A DNA stretch of 64,000 nucleotides from Candidatus Melainabacteria bacterium (lineage in GTDB: Bacteria; Cyanobacteriota; Vampirovibrionia; Obscuribacterales; Obscuribacteraceae): contig CP064963.1 in NCBI GenBank assembly GCA_016699165.1, positions 1,984,001-2,048,000 on the forward strand, in the 5' to 3' direction. Shown here in pieces: positions 17,846 through 27,536 of this stretch (within the stretch, counting starts at the first letter, position 1; each line of letters begins with the position of its first letter). The position numbers were made by a program, and so were the translations under genes. Under the pieces are notes generated by a model. That model had not been told where the DNA came from and searched no databases. It saw only the letters and a list, made by a program, of their open reading frames with translations.

Positions 17846-17879
17846 TAGATTTAAATTGCTTTTTCTTTCATAAAAGATA

Positions 17880-17953
17880 TCGGGACGAGAGGATTCGAAC
17901 CTCCGGCCTTCCGCACCCGAAACGGACACGCTACCAAGCTGCGCTACGTCCCG
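17880..17953 (-). tRNA. tRNA-Pro (anticodon CGG)
   Basis: The reverse strand folds as a 74-nt cloverleaf: a 7-bp acceptor stem CGGGACG/CGTCCCG, D stem GCGC/GCGT, anticodon stem TCCGT/GCGGA with loop TTCGGGT, and T arm GGAGG-TTCGAAT-CCTCT. The anticodon CGG reads CCG. The discriminator is A, and CCA is not encoded. It starts only 58 nt after the start of the receiver-GGDEF gene's downstream end. Confidence 0.96.
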
Positions 17954-18011
17954 ATACAGACGTTTTGCAATAAAAGATTTTATCACAGGATTTTGAGGGC
18001 AAAGGAATTTT

Positions 18012-18929
18012 TTACTCTGCCATTAAACTCATGTTTCCGCCCTCGTCTCGGGCTTGATGCATGGCTGCGCGAGCGTGACTTGTGAGCAGTTTGCCATCGT
18101 CGTCCATGTGATTGGCGAACTGACAAATACCAACCGACACGGTCACTTTTTCTTGCGTGTCTCCAGCATCAAATTCTTTTTCTTCCACAGACATGCGCAA
18201 GCGCTCAGCAACCTCGATTGCGCCAACTTGATTGGTTACGGTCAAAACGACCATGTATTCGAAAGGTCCTGTTCTCACTACTATATCGGTGTCGCGCATC
18301 TGGTCTTGAATATGGCCTGCGACCGAAGACACAAGTGTGTCGGTGTTTTTAGCGCCTAATTTTTTGGAAATTTCGGCAAAATTGTCGATTTCAAGCAGAC
18401 AGACGCTCACTGGCACTTTGTAGCGACGAGCCTGTTTTATTCCGATAGTCAAAAACTCATTGAGGAAGCGTGTGCTCTTAAGCTCAGTGAGCTGATCTGT
18501 CAGTTGCAGGTCTTTTATTTGTTGTTCTTTCTGCTTCAGTTCTTCACGCAGAGACTTTTCACGCAATACTGCTTTTATACGAGACAACAATTCGTTTGGT
18601 TGGACTGGCTTATAGAGAATGTCTTCAGCCGACATGCGCTCGTCCATATCGGTTGGAAGCTGCTCGTCGCGGGCAGCCAGGAAAATAATGGGAATATCTT
18701 TGGTCTTTTCTTCTTTGCGCACACGCTGGTAAACGCCTTTTCCACCCATCAAAGGCATGTTTAAATCCAAAACAATGCAATCGGGCGTGCGGACCTTACA
18801 AGCAGCAATGGCTTTGAAGCCGTCATTGGCTGTGTCAACCGAATAGCCAACTTCGCGAAGCGTCTCCGCGAGCAAAACTGTTACGGCATGCTCGTCATCT
18901 ACAACAAGGATTTTATTAACGGATTTCAC
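18012..18929 (-). CDS. Response regulator with degenerate GGDEF domain
   Basis: The 305-residue protein has an N-terminal receiver with Asp11, Asp12, phosphoacceptor Asp55 (VLDLNMP) and Lys107, so phosphorylation looks intact. The C-terminal GGDEF fold is recognisable (LTDQLTELKSTRFLNEFL and VSVGICQF), but the signature site reads RTGPFEY instead of RxGGDEF. The missing GGD/E residues make cyclic-di-GMP synthesis unlikely. It may be a sensor or binding domain. Many such stand-alone regulators act in surface behaviour, but no partner kinase is nearby. Confidence 0.88.
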   Translation of the reverse strand: MKSVNKILVVDDEHAVTVLLAETLREVGYSVDTANDGFKAIAACKVRTPDCIVLDLNMPLMGGKGVYQRVRKEEKTKDIPIIFLAARDEQLPTDMDERMSAEDILYKPVQPNELLSRIKAVLREKSLREELKQKEQQIKDLQLTDQLTELKSTRFLNEFLTIGIKQARRYKVPVSVCLLEIDNFAEISKKLGAKNTDTLVSSVAGHIQDQMRDTDIVVRTGPFEYMVVLTVTNQVGAIEVAERLRMSVEEKEFDAGDTQEKVTVSVGICQFANHMDDDGKLLTSHARAAMHQARDEGGNMSLMAE

Positions 18930-18980
18930 GTGTACCGCATCTAGAAAAATTCATTTTGATAATAACCCCTTGTCAGGATT

Positions 18981-19376
18981 TCAACAATCATTTGATGCTT
19001 GTATGTCTCTTATTACAGGGAATCGAATGTTATCAAGCACCAATTTAGAGGCATCCGGACCTTGCAATATTTCTCTGAGGTGCTTTACCTCTTGTAAAAC
19101 TGCGCTCAAATCAAGCCCTTGCCAAACCGGAGCGTAACGCTCCACTCTTGCCCCTCCTCGCTCGAAAAGCTTGAGGGTACCAGCCTGGTTGCCGCGCCTT
19201 AGATGATAATAGCCCACTGCAATTTGAATAATGCCTTGAATGGCGTCGCGGTCAGGGTCAGTGTAATCTTTCCAGAGTTCTTCAAGCGTCTCGTGACAGT
19301 CAAAATACTCAGTGGCATTAAATTCGCCAATGCCTTTTTGCAGTAATTCTTTTTGACGATCAGTTTTTATGGCCAT
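18981..19376 (-). CDS. DUF309 family protein
   Basis: The 131-residue all-alpha protein has the family pattern EFNATEYFDCHETLEELW near residues 18-35, followed by QGIIQIAVGYYHLRRGNQAG. DUF309 proteins are found in cyanobacteria and Firmicutes and have no settled function. It lies 19 bp after the hydantoinase gene on the same strand, so it may be cotranscribed with it. Confidence 0.85.
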   Translation of the reverse strand: MAIKTDRQKELLQKGIGEFNATEYFDCHETLEELWKDYTDPDRDAIQGIIQIAVGYYHLRRGNQAGTLKLFERGGARVERYAPVWQGLDLSAVLQEVKHLREILQGPDASKLVLDNIRFPVIRDIQASNDC

Positions 19377-19395
19377 ATATTCTAATTATCTGTCG

Positions 19396-21570
19396 CTAAG
19401 CCAATTTAGCAATGACCACAATTTGAGCCGAATCTGGAATCATCTCAAGCTCAGCCTGAGCAAATGAAACAACCTGCGACGTATTCAATAGACCCATTAG
19501 ATTTATTATTTTGGACCCGGCAAGCAACACTGCATCTGGTATCACTTTGCCCGCGTCGCCCCACTCTGCATTTTTTTCAAGTAGAGATTCAATCACAGCC
19601 AGAGCCCCTGCGCGAGTAGTTACTTCATATACGGCATTGCGAAACTGCAGTCTGATTTGACCTTTCCTGTCCATGACCACAATAGACTTGAGTGCCTTTC
19701 TAAATAATCCAAAAATCTGCGACTCAGTTCTATTGGCGGCATAAATCCTGAAACTAGCTCCGTCCAATTCGAGCTTGATTTGCTCTTCTTTGACGCGTAG
19801 TGTCGTTGCAGCCTGGCCTAGTTTTTCCTGATCAGTAGCGTCGTGTTTGCTTGTGCCATCGTCTACCACTGCTTTGTTTGAACCAACTGCGATAGCTCGC
19901 ACAACGTTTGTGCGCGGGTCAATTTCCACTTGCACTTCTATCGAATCTGGATCTGCCCCCATCTGGCTCACCGCTTCTATTGCGTCGTGTCTGATACGTA
20001 AAATATCTTCGTTTGTGGGATTAACAACCTGACGCTCGACCGTTTCTCTAATTAAGGCAAGAGCCACACCAATAGCCGATATAACGTCTGCACTTTGAGC
20101 CAGTTTAAAATTGAGTCCCATCGTCTTTGCCAAATGCGGAACAATTGCAGCAGCACCACCGCCGCCACCAACCAAAGTGACTAATTCTGGATCTAGCTTG
20201 TGGTCTTTTATTAATGCTTTCACAACAGGAATACACTTGCGTACTGAAATATCTAACAGTTTTGTAGCAGCATCAGTCGCACTTATTTGTAACTGGTCTG
20301 AAAGCACTTTAAACCCAGCTTCAATAGACGGCTTAATACCATGGGCGCAATCTTCTTCTGGAACTAGACCAAGTAAATTTGAGGCACAAGTGGGGGTGAT
20401 ACAGTAATTTGTCTCACTGTCTTTGGCATCGAGACTCAAGTAATCGTCAGGGTCTCCGTCAATTGGCTTTATGAGCTTTACCCTCAATTGTTCTGCTTTT
20501 AAATCAGGAGAGAAGGACGAATATTTAAGTCCGGCAATATGCGCACTGCGTGGTCCGACATCGTGAATCTGATTATTTTTTATGCGCGGCAGTGAACCAC
20601 CAGCGATACCAACGGTTCTTACATCCAAAGTGCGCATATAAATTTGATGCCCACCAATTTCTGCTCCGCGAATCTTTGCCATGCCGTTAGATACAGCCGA
20701 AATATCGGTACTTGTACCGCCCACTTCTAAAAATACGCCGTCGACAATGCGCAAAAACATTGTGGCAGCAGCCACACCTGCAGCAGGTCCTGACAAAAGA
20801 GTCAGTATCGGTCTTTTGCGCATGGTTTCAATATCCATCACACCACCGTCTGAGCGCATAATCATGACCGGTGCTTTAATGCCAGACTCGCGCACACCAC
20901 GCTCTGTCATCTCGGCACTCTCCATCATTTTGGGAAGCATAGCTGCATTTATTGCAGCAGTTCTGGTTCTTACTTTTAGACCATAAAGCTGACTTACTTC
21001 AGAGCCTGCCGTGGCTGGAATATTTAACTCACGCACAAATTCGATTGCCTTCTTTTCGTTAGTAGAATCGTCTACTGAGAAAGCTTCGGACACCACAATG
21101 GCCTTGGCACCTTTGGCTTTGAGCGACTCGACGGCTTTAACTATTGCTTCGCGTGTGATTTCTTTTGCTGTGTCAATAAATACAGAATGCGTAACCAGAA
21201 ACTTATCTGGAGTTAGCTCGATATTTTTAAGTGTGGTGGACGCTTTTATAAATGGCGAATTGATACCACTTCCAAGTCCGATTATGCCCACTGGAACAAC
21301 GTCGCCTTCTAACAGCGCGTTAGTTGCCTGTGTTGTACTGTGCGCAATAAATCCGACATTGTCTGGAGACAGTCCAGCTTCTTGCAATAATTTTTGCAAA
21401 GACTGAATTATTCCAAGCGCCACCCCTTCTTTGGCACTATGGGTGGTGGGCACTTTCACTCGCCCAACTAGTGCGCCTTGCTCAGGATCGATTGCAACTG
21501 CGTGAGTAAAAGTCCCACCAACGTCTATGCCGACTCTATATTTGCCTTTCTGATTAGTCTGATTTGTCAT
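19396..21570 (-). CDS. Hydantoinase/oxoprolinase family protein (HyuA type)
   Basis: HyuA-type enzymes open cyclic amides such as hydantoins or 5-oxoproline using ATP. The 724 residues start MTNQTNQKGKYRVGIDVGGTFT, an ASKHA phosphate loop, and include GGTSTDISAVSNG and the glycine-rich GGGGGAAAIVPHLA. An upstream reading to 21624 adds 18 residues inside the permease gene. The ATG at 21570 overlaps the permease stop as ATGA and is the better start. No HyuB subunit is nearby, so it may act alone or with a partner elsewhere. The coupled permease suggests uptake of the substrate. Confidence 0.88.
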   Translation of the reverse strand: MTNQTNQKGKYRVGIDVGGTFTHAVAIDPEQGALVGRVKVPTTHSAKEGVALGIIQSLQKLLQEAGLSPDNVGFIAHSTTQATNALLEGDVVPVGIIGLGSGINSPFIKASTTLKNIELTPDKFLVTHSVFIDTAKEITREAIVKAVESLKAKGAKAIVVSEAFSVDDSTNEKKAIEFVRELNIPATAGSEVSQLYGLKVRTRTAAINAAMLPKMMESAEMTERGVRESGIKAPVMIMRSDGGVMDIETMRKRPILTLLSGPAAGVAAATMFLRIVDGVFLEVGGTSTDISAVSNGMAKIRGAEIGGHQIYMRTLDVRTVGIAGGSLPRIKNNQIHDVGPRSAHIAGLKYSSFSPDLKAEQLRVKLIKPIDGDPDDYLSLDAKDSETNYCITPTCASNLLGLVPEEDCAHGIKPSIEAGFKVLSDQLQISATDAATKLLDISVRKCIPVVKALIKDHKLDPELVTLVGGGGGAAAIVPHLAKTMGLNFKLAQSADVISAIGVALALIRETVERQVVNPTNEDILRIRHDAIEAVSQMGADPDSIEVQVEIDPRTNVVRAIAVGSNKAVVDDGTSKHDATDQEKLGQAATTLRVKEEQIKLELDGASFRIYAANRTESQIFGLFRKALKSIVVMDRKGQIRLQFRNAVYEVTTRAGALAVIESLLEKNAEWGDAGKVIPDAVLLAGSKIINLMGLLNTSQVVSFAQAELEMIPDSAQIVVIAKLA

Positions 21571-23033
21571 TTTACAAACCCAAAGAAACAAGAAAGAATC
21601 AATCCAGCAATGGCGCAACCCCAAGCATATGGAATAGTTTTCTTAAGCAAAGTATGCGTGTCTGTTCCTAAATAAGTCGCAATCCAAATGTTATGCGTAT
21701 TGGTCGGATCGCAAATACCTTGGACTTGTCCTACAGACATGAGCATTCCCATGATTGCTTGACCGCCTAATTGGGTTGAATTTTGAATCACTTTAAGTAA
21801 TCCAGAACCCATTCCCCACAAACTCAAAGGGCCGCGATACAAAGCAAGCGGTGTCATTAGTGTAAAACCAATTACATACATTATTGGTGTAGTCGGTATC
21901 ACCTGCGCCACAAGTGGTGCAATCGCTCCAGCCACTTTGGGATGACTGACAGAGGCGATGAGCATACCAATTCCAATCATCAAAACTATGGCTGGAATAA
22001 CAGTCTGTGAGCCGTCAATAATGGCTCTAGTTAGTTGATTAATAGAATCTTTGCGCCATGTTGCAAGCACACCAAATGTGATGGCACAAAGAAAAGCGGG
22101 AATGATTTCCCACTTGAAAGACAAGACTAATATCAAAGGAACAATTGGAGTGAGCATGGCAATGGGCGGCAATTCCAAGCCGCCTTTGAAGTGACGTTTA
22201 ATTGCATATAACGCAAGCACAGCCATTAAGATACAAACATAGTTAAACGATTGAGCAAGCTCCAAACTTAGTTGCGCTGCCTGCTCAGGACTTGCAACTT
22301 GTGCCACCGGATGAAAATTTTGATTCAAAAAATAAAGGGCGCCACCAGAAACTAAAGTGCCTGCAATTAAGTAAATCAAATTGCGAGCTTTTTTCAATTC
22401 GACAAAAAGAAAAATCAAAACAGCCATACCAATTAGAAAAGCAAATGGCACCACAAATTTTATTAGCTCTTCTTGCGCTACAGACAATACGTCTTTGTAC
22501 AACTGCCAGTTAGCTAAATTGAACATGCCGCCAATACTTATTCCAAACAAAAACAAGCCACCAGCCGTGGCAGACGATATTCCAATAGACAACATCACAG
22601 GCAACACAATCGACCCGACCATAATCACCGCACCAAGTCCACCCAGAGTGGAAAAGAGCAGTGCCGTGACACCAGTGAGAACAAGCCCAAGCACATAGGG
22701 ATTGTCGCCAGAAAATTCAGCTACCCATCGCACAAGCGCTTTGGCTATGCCGTATCTGTTCATTAATTCGGCAAGTACTGCACCAAATATAGTGGTGGTA
22801 TATGCAGCGTGTAGTTTGAGCGAGCCTTTAGTAATAACGTCAGTCAAAATCTCATTTTGAGGAATGCCCCCGGCAATGGCGATAAGAATGGCCATAACAG
22901 GCAATGCAAGCAAGGCAGAAATGCGACGCGTGTACATAAGCGCCGTCATTAATAAGAAAAGAAGAATAACTACTATAGGAACTAATTCGATCATCAACTC
23001 ATGATCTCGCTTTATCGAGGCCAGTGTCAACAT
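21567..23033 (-). CDS. Multi-span permease, ion-transporter-like, coupled to HyuA
   Basis: The 488-residue protein is almost wholly hydrophobic, with about 12-13 predicted spans. Glycine-rich re-entrant-like stretches such as GGLGAVIMVGSIVLPVML and the ISIGGMFNLANWQLY segment recall the ion-transporter (GntP/CitMHS-like) superfamily. I do not recognise a precise family. Its stop overlaps the hydantoinase start by 4 bp, which suggests that it imports that enzyme's substrate. A start at 22994 (MIELVPI) is also possible. Confidence 0.75.
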   Translation of the reverse strand: MLTLASIKRDHELMIELVPIVVILLFLLMTALMYTRRISALLALPVMAILIAIAGGIPQNEILTDVITKGSLKLHAAYTTTIFGAVLAELMNRYGIAKALVRWVAEFSGDNPYVLGLVLTGVTALLFSTLGGLGAVIMVGSIVLPVMLSIGISSATAGGLFLFGISIGGMFNLANWQLYKDVLSVAQEELIKFVVPFAFLIGMAVLIFLFVELKKARNLIYLIAGTLVSGGALYFLNQNFHPVAQVASPEQAAQLSLELAQSFNYVCILMAVLALYAIKRHFKGGLELPPIAMLTPIVPLILVLSFKWEIIPAFLCAITFGVLATWRKDSINQLTRAIIDGSQTVIPAIVLMIGIGMLIASVSHPKVAGAIAPLVAQVIPTTPIMYVIGFTLMTPLALYRGPLSLWGMGSGLLKVIQNSTQLGGQAIMGMLMSVGQVQGICDPTNTHNIWIATYLGTDTHTLLKKTIPYAWGCAIAGLILSCFFGFVK

Positions 23034-23123
23034 TTAATCTTGGACTACGTATTTTTCCCATGGGCTAATTAGCTCTGACTCATTTAAATTAGAGACGTAA
23101 TTACCCCTTGAAAACTTCCAGGC

Positions 23124-24230
23124 ATGAATCAAATGCAAACAGGCACGCAATCTATTTATATGCAATCGGTCCAACTCGACTTCGCGCATATTGCCGAGGC
23201 TGAGGTCAAAGCCCATCTGGACATGACCAATCAGGCCTTCAATGCCGCGCAACAGGCGATAAGCCCCTACATTTTATCTCTGGAAATCAAAAAAGCCCGC
23301 ATCCAGCTTGACCAGCTGCAGGGTCTTGGACCTTCAATGAGTCCGTCCGAAATCGAGGGCTTCGACAATCTAAAAGGATTAATCGCCGAGGCTCAGGTCA
23401 AACTGGACGCCCAACGCCCCCAATACACACGATGCCTGAAAACACTGCTCATTTTTGTCGGCACAGCTGCACGCTATGCCAAAGTCGATAAAGATATCGC
23501 CAGACGCGGCGCTATATTAAAGAATATCCTGAAGCAAACTAGAGAAAGTCTCAAAATCATCGAAGCAGGCTCTGACCGCGCATTTATAAACGGCAGCCTC
23601 GACCAACACCTGATTTCAAAACGCGGAACCATGCCCCTGCTTGAAGAAGAGGAGCTGGAGCTGACTAAACTATTTTTGGAATCGAGCATCTCGTGCATCG
23701 ACGCCAAGCAAGAAAAGCGACTGGAAATATTCGCTACCAATCCCGCTATCCAAAATCTATTAGCCGCACACGAAGATGGAGCCATTCAAGCTCAAAGTTC
23801 TGCCATTTTATTTTTAGATTCAGGTCGTCCATTTTTTAGAATCGATTCTTGTTTCATTCCAAAGACTCGTCCGGGACAATCAATCCAGTCAGCACTGGAA
23901 CACGCCGCACGCACACCAGAATTTATTGACTTAGAACGCCTGGGAATGGGACTTGGAGCAGACGGTGCTGGACTATTTAGATTCTCCAGTCAAATTGAAA
24001 ATATCACCGGATGCGTTGTTCTGTCGCCCGAATTATCCGATGGAAAGCCCTTAATCGTACCCGGCATGAAGCATCCAAAGCGTCTGGTATCAGGCATCTT
24101 TGGCGAAGTGCCCGAAGATATCAAAATCGGTCTACCCTACGGAACTATTTTGAACAAATTCAAAGACGTGGCAAACCTATTGCTTGAAGAGCGTCTTAGC
24201 GCAATCAACAAGAAAGGCTTTAAGAAATAG
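23124..24230 (+). CDS. Hypothetical cytosolic protein
   Basis: The 368-residue protein has no signal peptide or membrane span. The N-terminal half is helical with long Gln/Ala/Leu-rich stretches (QLDQLQGLGPS; LIAEAQVKLDAQ). The C-terminal half is mixed and ends LLLEERLSAINKKGFKK. I do not recognise a family. It starts 90 bp from the divergent permease and its end overlaps the convergent aroF gene by 11 bp. Confidence 0.65.
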   Translation: MNQMQTGTQSIYMQSVQLDFAHIAEAEVKAHLDMTNQAFNAAQQAISPYILSLEIKKARIQLDQLQGLGPSMSPSEIEGFDNLKGLIAEAQVKLDAQRPQYTRCLKTLLIFVGTAARYAKVDKDIARRGAILKNILKQTRESLKIIEAGSDRAFINGSLDQHLISKRGTMPLLEEEELELTKLFLESSISCIDAKQEKRLEIFATNPAIQNLLAAHEDGAIQAQSSAILFLDSGRPFFRIDSCFIPKTRPGQSIQSALEHAARTPEFIDLERLGMGLGADGAGLFRFSSQIENITGCVVLSPELSDGKPLIVPGMKHPKRLVSGIFGEVPEDIKIGLPYGTILNKFKDVANLLLEERLSAINKKGFKK

Positions 24231-25332
24231 CTGACCCCGACAGGACTAATTGCCCCTCGATTGGTTGCCCTTCAACAGATTCGGTAATCTTGGCTTCACC
24301 AGCGTTTTTCGCCGATGTATTTGGTGCGTCCATAATTTGCAATGCCTGGTACAACGCCTCTAGATCCGAATTAATCAAAGCGAGATCTTCTACTGAGATT
24401 GCTTGTTCGGCATCGCTAATAGATTTAGACGGATTTTGATGTACTTCAAGCATCAAACCATCTGCACCACAGGCAATGGCAGCCCTCGACATCGAGCGCA
24501 CTAGATTGCGCTTGCCAGTTGCGTGACTGGGATCGACAATCACAGGCAGTTTGGTCAAAGACTTGAGAATTGGAACAGCGCTTAAATCGAGCGTGTTTCT
24601 AGTCTTGGTCTCGAATGTGCGAATACCGCGCTCGCACAAAATAACCTGGTTATTTCCGCCAAGCATTACATATTCGGCTGCGTACAAAAATTCGTCGATA
24701 GTGGCAGACAGTGCTCGTTTCAACAATACGGGCTTATTGGTACGACCCACTTCTTTGAGCAACTCATAGTTGTACATGTTGCGGGCGCCAATTTGGAAAA
24801 TGTCTACATAGTCGTGGGCTGCTTCGATTTGTTTTTCAGACATCACTTCTGAAACAACAGGCATTCCCGTGTTGCGACTCGCTTCTTTTAAATAAGCAAG
24901 TCCCGCTTCTTGCAATCCGCAAAATTCATAAGGGCTTGTGCGCGGCTTGAATGCACCGCCTCGCAAGATTGATGCTCCGACAGACTTGACTCCATCTGCC
25001 AATTGAAGCAACTGATCAAGACCTTCGACCGAGCAAGGGCCGGCAATAATTATTGGCTTGGCGCCGCCGCCAATGACGACACGCTCAAGCTTGACTGTGC
25101 TTTCTTTGTGTTCGAGCACTTTTGGATAAGATTGACCTATGCGCAAAACTTTGGATACGCCTTCGATTTGGCTAAAAATATGAGTGGGCTTGGTTGCCAC
25201 ATCGCTTTCGATTACAACCACAGTATCTGTATAAAGCCTGCCCAGCTGCCCGATCACGCCAAGCGCATCGAGTTTAGCTAAAACTTCGCGCTCGCCGTAT
25301 TGGCCAAGACCCTTTTCCAGAACGAGAATCAA
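24220..25332 (-). CDS. aroF: 3-deoxy-7-phosphoheptulonate (DAHP) synthase
   Basis: This enzyme joins PEP and erythrose-4-phosphate to start the shikimate pathway. The first 70 or so residues form the ferredoxin-like regulatory domain of type I-beta enzymes. The catalytic barrel follows: IIAGPCSVEG, RGGAFKPRTSPYEF, IQIGARNMYN, LLKRALSAT and VDPSHATGKR, with the metal ligands Cys, His, Glu and Asp in place. The 370 residues include a C-terminal tail of about 30 residues with acidic, Glu-rich content that is absent from the core family. aroA, aroC and aroB lie some 20 kb away. Confidence 0.94.
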   Translation of the reverse strand: MILVLEKGLGQYGEREVLAKLDALGVIGQLGRLYTDTVVVIESDVATKPTHIFSQIEGVSKVLRIGQSYPKVLEHKESTVKLERVVIGGGAKPIIIAGPCSVEGLDQLLQLADGVKSVGASILRGGAFKPRTSPYEFCGLQEAGLAYLKEASRNTGMPVVSEVMSEKQIEAAHDYVDIFQIGARNMYNYELLKEVGRTNKPVLLKRALSATIDEFLYAAEYVMLGGNNQVILCERGIRTFETKTRNTLDLSAVPILKSLTKLPVIVDPSHATGKRNLVRSMSRAAIACGADGLMLEVHQNPSKSISDAEQAISVEDLALINSDLEALYQALQIMDAPNTSAKNAGEAKITESVEGQPIEGQLVLSGSAIS

Positions 25333-25486
25333 AAACGTAAACCCGTGAAATGTGTGCAGAGATGCCTTTCACTAGATCTTCTCATATTTTGTCAAGAACA
25401 AGTTTAGAGTTAAGTTAAATGGGTGCTAAAGTCTTGCGCCTGCTACTATTGAGGGTCTTATTAGAAAGCGTTGAAGATTCTTTACG

Positions 25487-26422
25487 TTGAGCCAAGAAAG
25501 CAAAGAAACTGACATCCCGCAAAGCACGACCACCTCGTTTAATTTCACGACCGGGTCAGCCTTTAATGTGCTCAAAGAGTCCTTTACGCCTGGCTTTTGG
25601 AAGCCGGTCGCCGCTTTATTCTTACAAAGTAAAAAGCACTTCATAAAACCCGCAGCGATGCTCATGGCGGGACCTTGCGTAATTATGGCTGGATTTTACT
25701 TTGGCTCGCTTGGAATGGGCGATGGCGTCCAGGACTTAATAGCAGTGATGCTTCGCTATCTCGTCTGCTTCACAATTGGCTCTCTAACAGGGACCGTCTT
25801 GATAGTTTGGTCGATTAGCGACTGGCTTGTGAAATTAACGGCATTTTGCAGGTCTTACCAGAATGGACAAACGTTAGAAGAAAGTCTCGATTATTTAAAA
25901 ACACGCAAGGGCTTTCTTTTTGTCACCTGGTTTTTATACGGGATTTTGATGACTCCGTTCATTTTGATTTTAATTGCCGGAAGCGCTATTTCTTTGATGC
26001 AATCGTCAATAATCCCCCAGCCGCTCGAACTGCCCGATTACATCAAAATCGTGGCAGACACTGCAAGTTTGGTAGGCTTGATTTTTACCACAATGTATGG
26101 CGCCCTTTTAATTGCAGTAAGCGGCGTCTCGAACGGCAAAGGTAGTTCCGCTGCGATTCAAGCTTTTGTCGGCTCATTCAAGACTTTTATTCCGTTACTA
26201 GTTTATTCGATACTGGCAAATATCATTTATTGCGTTACGATGGAATTAGTGTTCACCGTCGTTTCGATTCGCATGTCGACACAAGCTTACGCTCCAGGCA
26301 TGTGGGAGATGGTGTACATAATTTTTGGTTCAAGTTTTCTGCGCGGAATCGCATCATTTTTCGTCCTACCCTTTTTAATTGCTGTCCCGGCTGAGATTAC
26401 AAAGCGTGCCATTAAAAACTGA
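25487..26422 (+). CDS. Multi-span membrane protein
   Basis: The 311-residue protein has a soluble N terminus of about 45 residues rich in Ser/Thr, then about six membrane segments (for example PAAMLMAGPCVIMAGFYF and FLYGILMTPFILILIAGSAI). No family is recognised. The start is a TTG; no good Shine-Dalgarno is seen, and the first internal ATG would cut into the first membrane segment. The CobT-like gene overlaps its end. Confidence 0.65.
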   Translation: MSQESKETDIPQSTTTSFNFTTGSAFNVLKESFTPGFWKPVAALFLQSKKHFIKPAAMLMAGPCVIMAGFYFGSLGMGDGVQDLIAVMLRYLVCFTIGSLTGTVLIVWSISDWLVKLTAFCRSYQNGQTLEESLDYLKTRKGFLFVTWFLYGILMTPFILILIAGSAISLMQSSIIPQPLELPDYIKIVADTASLVGLIFTTMYGALLIAVSGVSNGKGSSAAIQAFVGSFKTFIPLLVYSILANIIYCVTMELVFTVVSIRMSTQAYAPGMWEMVYIIFGSSFLRGIASFFVLPFLIAVPAEITKRAIKN

Positions 26423-27536
26423 AGATTCAGTCTCGATTTTGTCCGACCCTCATTCAAACCTGTCGGATTTAATCGCTCAAATTTCAAGAGCAAAAACACC
26501 AGTGTTTTGCTTGCTTATTGCTGGAACTAAAACAAGCGACATCGAAGGCATATCGGCTGCTGGAGCCACCGCCAAAGACAGACGCTTTACGCCCAAAATA
26601 GACGCTGAGATTTTGATAAACGACCGCCCTTCAACCGGCAGATCAATTCCGGTTTCACCATCTGGAATAGTATCGCCTGTGGTGATAAGCAAAGCCATTT
26701 TGAAAGCACTGAGCTGCCCGGTAAAAATAATAGATTGCGGCGCATTTTCGGCCCCCGAATGTGAGCATGAAAGCTTTGGAACCATAGCGGCAGAATGTTT
26801 ATCGAGCGGCGTTGCCATGGATCTCGAACATACAAGAAATTTATTTGAGCGTGGTCGCGAACTTGCTTTTACTCTGCACAAAAAACACGACTTAATTATA
26901 GTGGCTGAATGTGTCCCCGGAGGCACAAGCACTGCTCATGCCATTTTGTCTGCCATTTATAAATCGCTGCCCGAATTTTCTTCAAGCAGTCTTCCTATTC
27001 CTAACGCAAAACAAAAGTCAGATTTGGTTACCCAAGGACTGGCTAAAGCGCGCATTACACCTCAATGTCCACCAGACCCGTTTAGATTTATGTCATGCGT
27101 AGGCGACCCCATGCAAGCAGTTGCAAGCGGACTGGCACTTGAATCCGCGTTCAAAGTTCCCACTATTCTTGGCGGCGGCACTCAGATGTTAGCCGTTCAC
27201 GCCCTTGCTCAAATGATTATGATCAAGCCACCAGAAAGTCTAGTGGTAGCAACAACCGGTTGGTTAGCCAGCGACACTCACGCTAAACTGGCATTGCTAG
27301 CGCAAACTCTTGGTACTCCAATGATAAGCGCCAAGTTTGATTTTTCCAACTCCAAGCACCTTGGTTTGCAAGAATATGAAAAGGGTCATGTTAAAGAAGG
27401 ATTGGGATCTGGAGCACTTTTATGCCTGGCTCCGATAATGGACTCTGATACTTATTCAAAAGAAAAACTTTGTCGTTTAATCGACGATTGCTATGACGAC
27501 CTTGTTTTAAACAAAGAAGGCAAGCAACATGCCTGA
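26406..27536 (+). CDS. CobT-like nicotinate mononucleotide phosphoribosyltransferase (TIGR00303 type)
   Basis: The protein belongs to the archaeal/cyanobacterial family related to CobT, the enzyme that activates the lower ligand of cobalamin. Motifs include SAAGATAKDRRFTPKIDAE, GGTSTAHAI and the glycine loop ILGGGTQMLAVHALAQ. The length is about 376 aa. I use GTG at 26406; a TTG at 26379 would overlap the preceding gene by more. No other cobalamin genes are in the window, so the cobalamin role is inferred from the family. The next gene overlaps its end by 8 bp. Confidence 0.8.
   Translation: MPLKTEDSVSILSDPHSNLSDLIAQISRAKTPVFCLLIAGTKTSDIEGISAAGATAKDRRFTPKIDAEILINDRPSTGRSIPVSPSGIVSPVVISKAILKALSCPVKIIDCGAFSAPECEHESFGTIAAECLSSGVAMDLEHTRNLFERGRELAFTLHKKHDLIIVAECVPGGTSTAHAILSAIYKSLPEFSSSSLPIPNAKQKSDLVTQGLAKARITPQCPPDPFRFMSCVGDPMQAVASGLALESAFKVPTILGGGTQMLAVHALAQMIMIKPPESLVVATTGWLASDTHAKLALLAQTLGTPMISAKFDFSNSKHLGLQEYEKGHVKEGLGSGALLCLAPIMDSDTYSKEKLCRLIDDCYDDLVLNKEGKQHA

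Noticed and set aside
23034..23252. 72-codon minus-strand frame upstream of the permease
   Set aside because: It lies opposite the start of the gene at 23124, has no Shine-Dalgarno and no family pattern.
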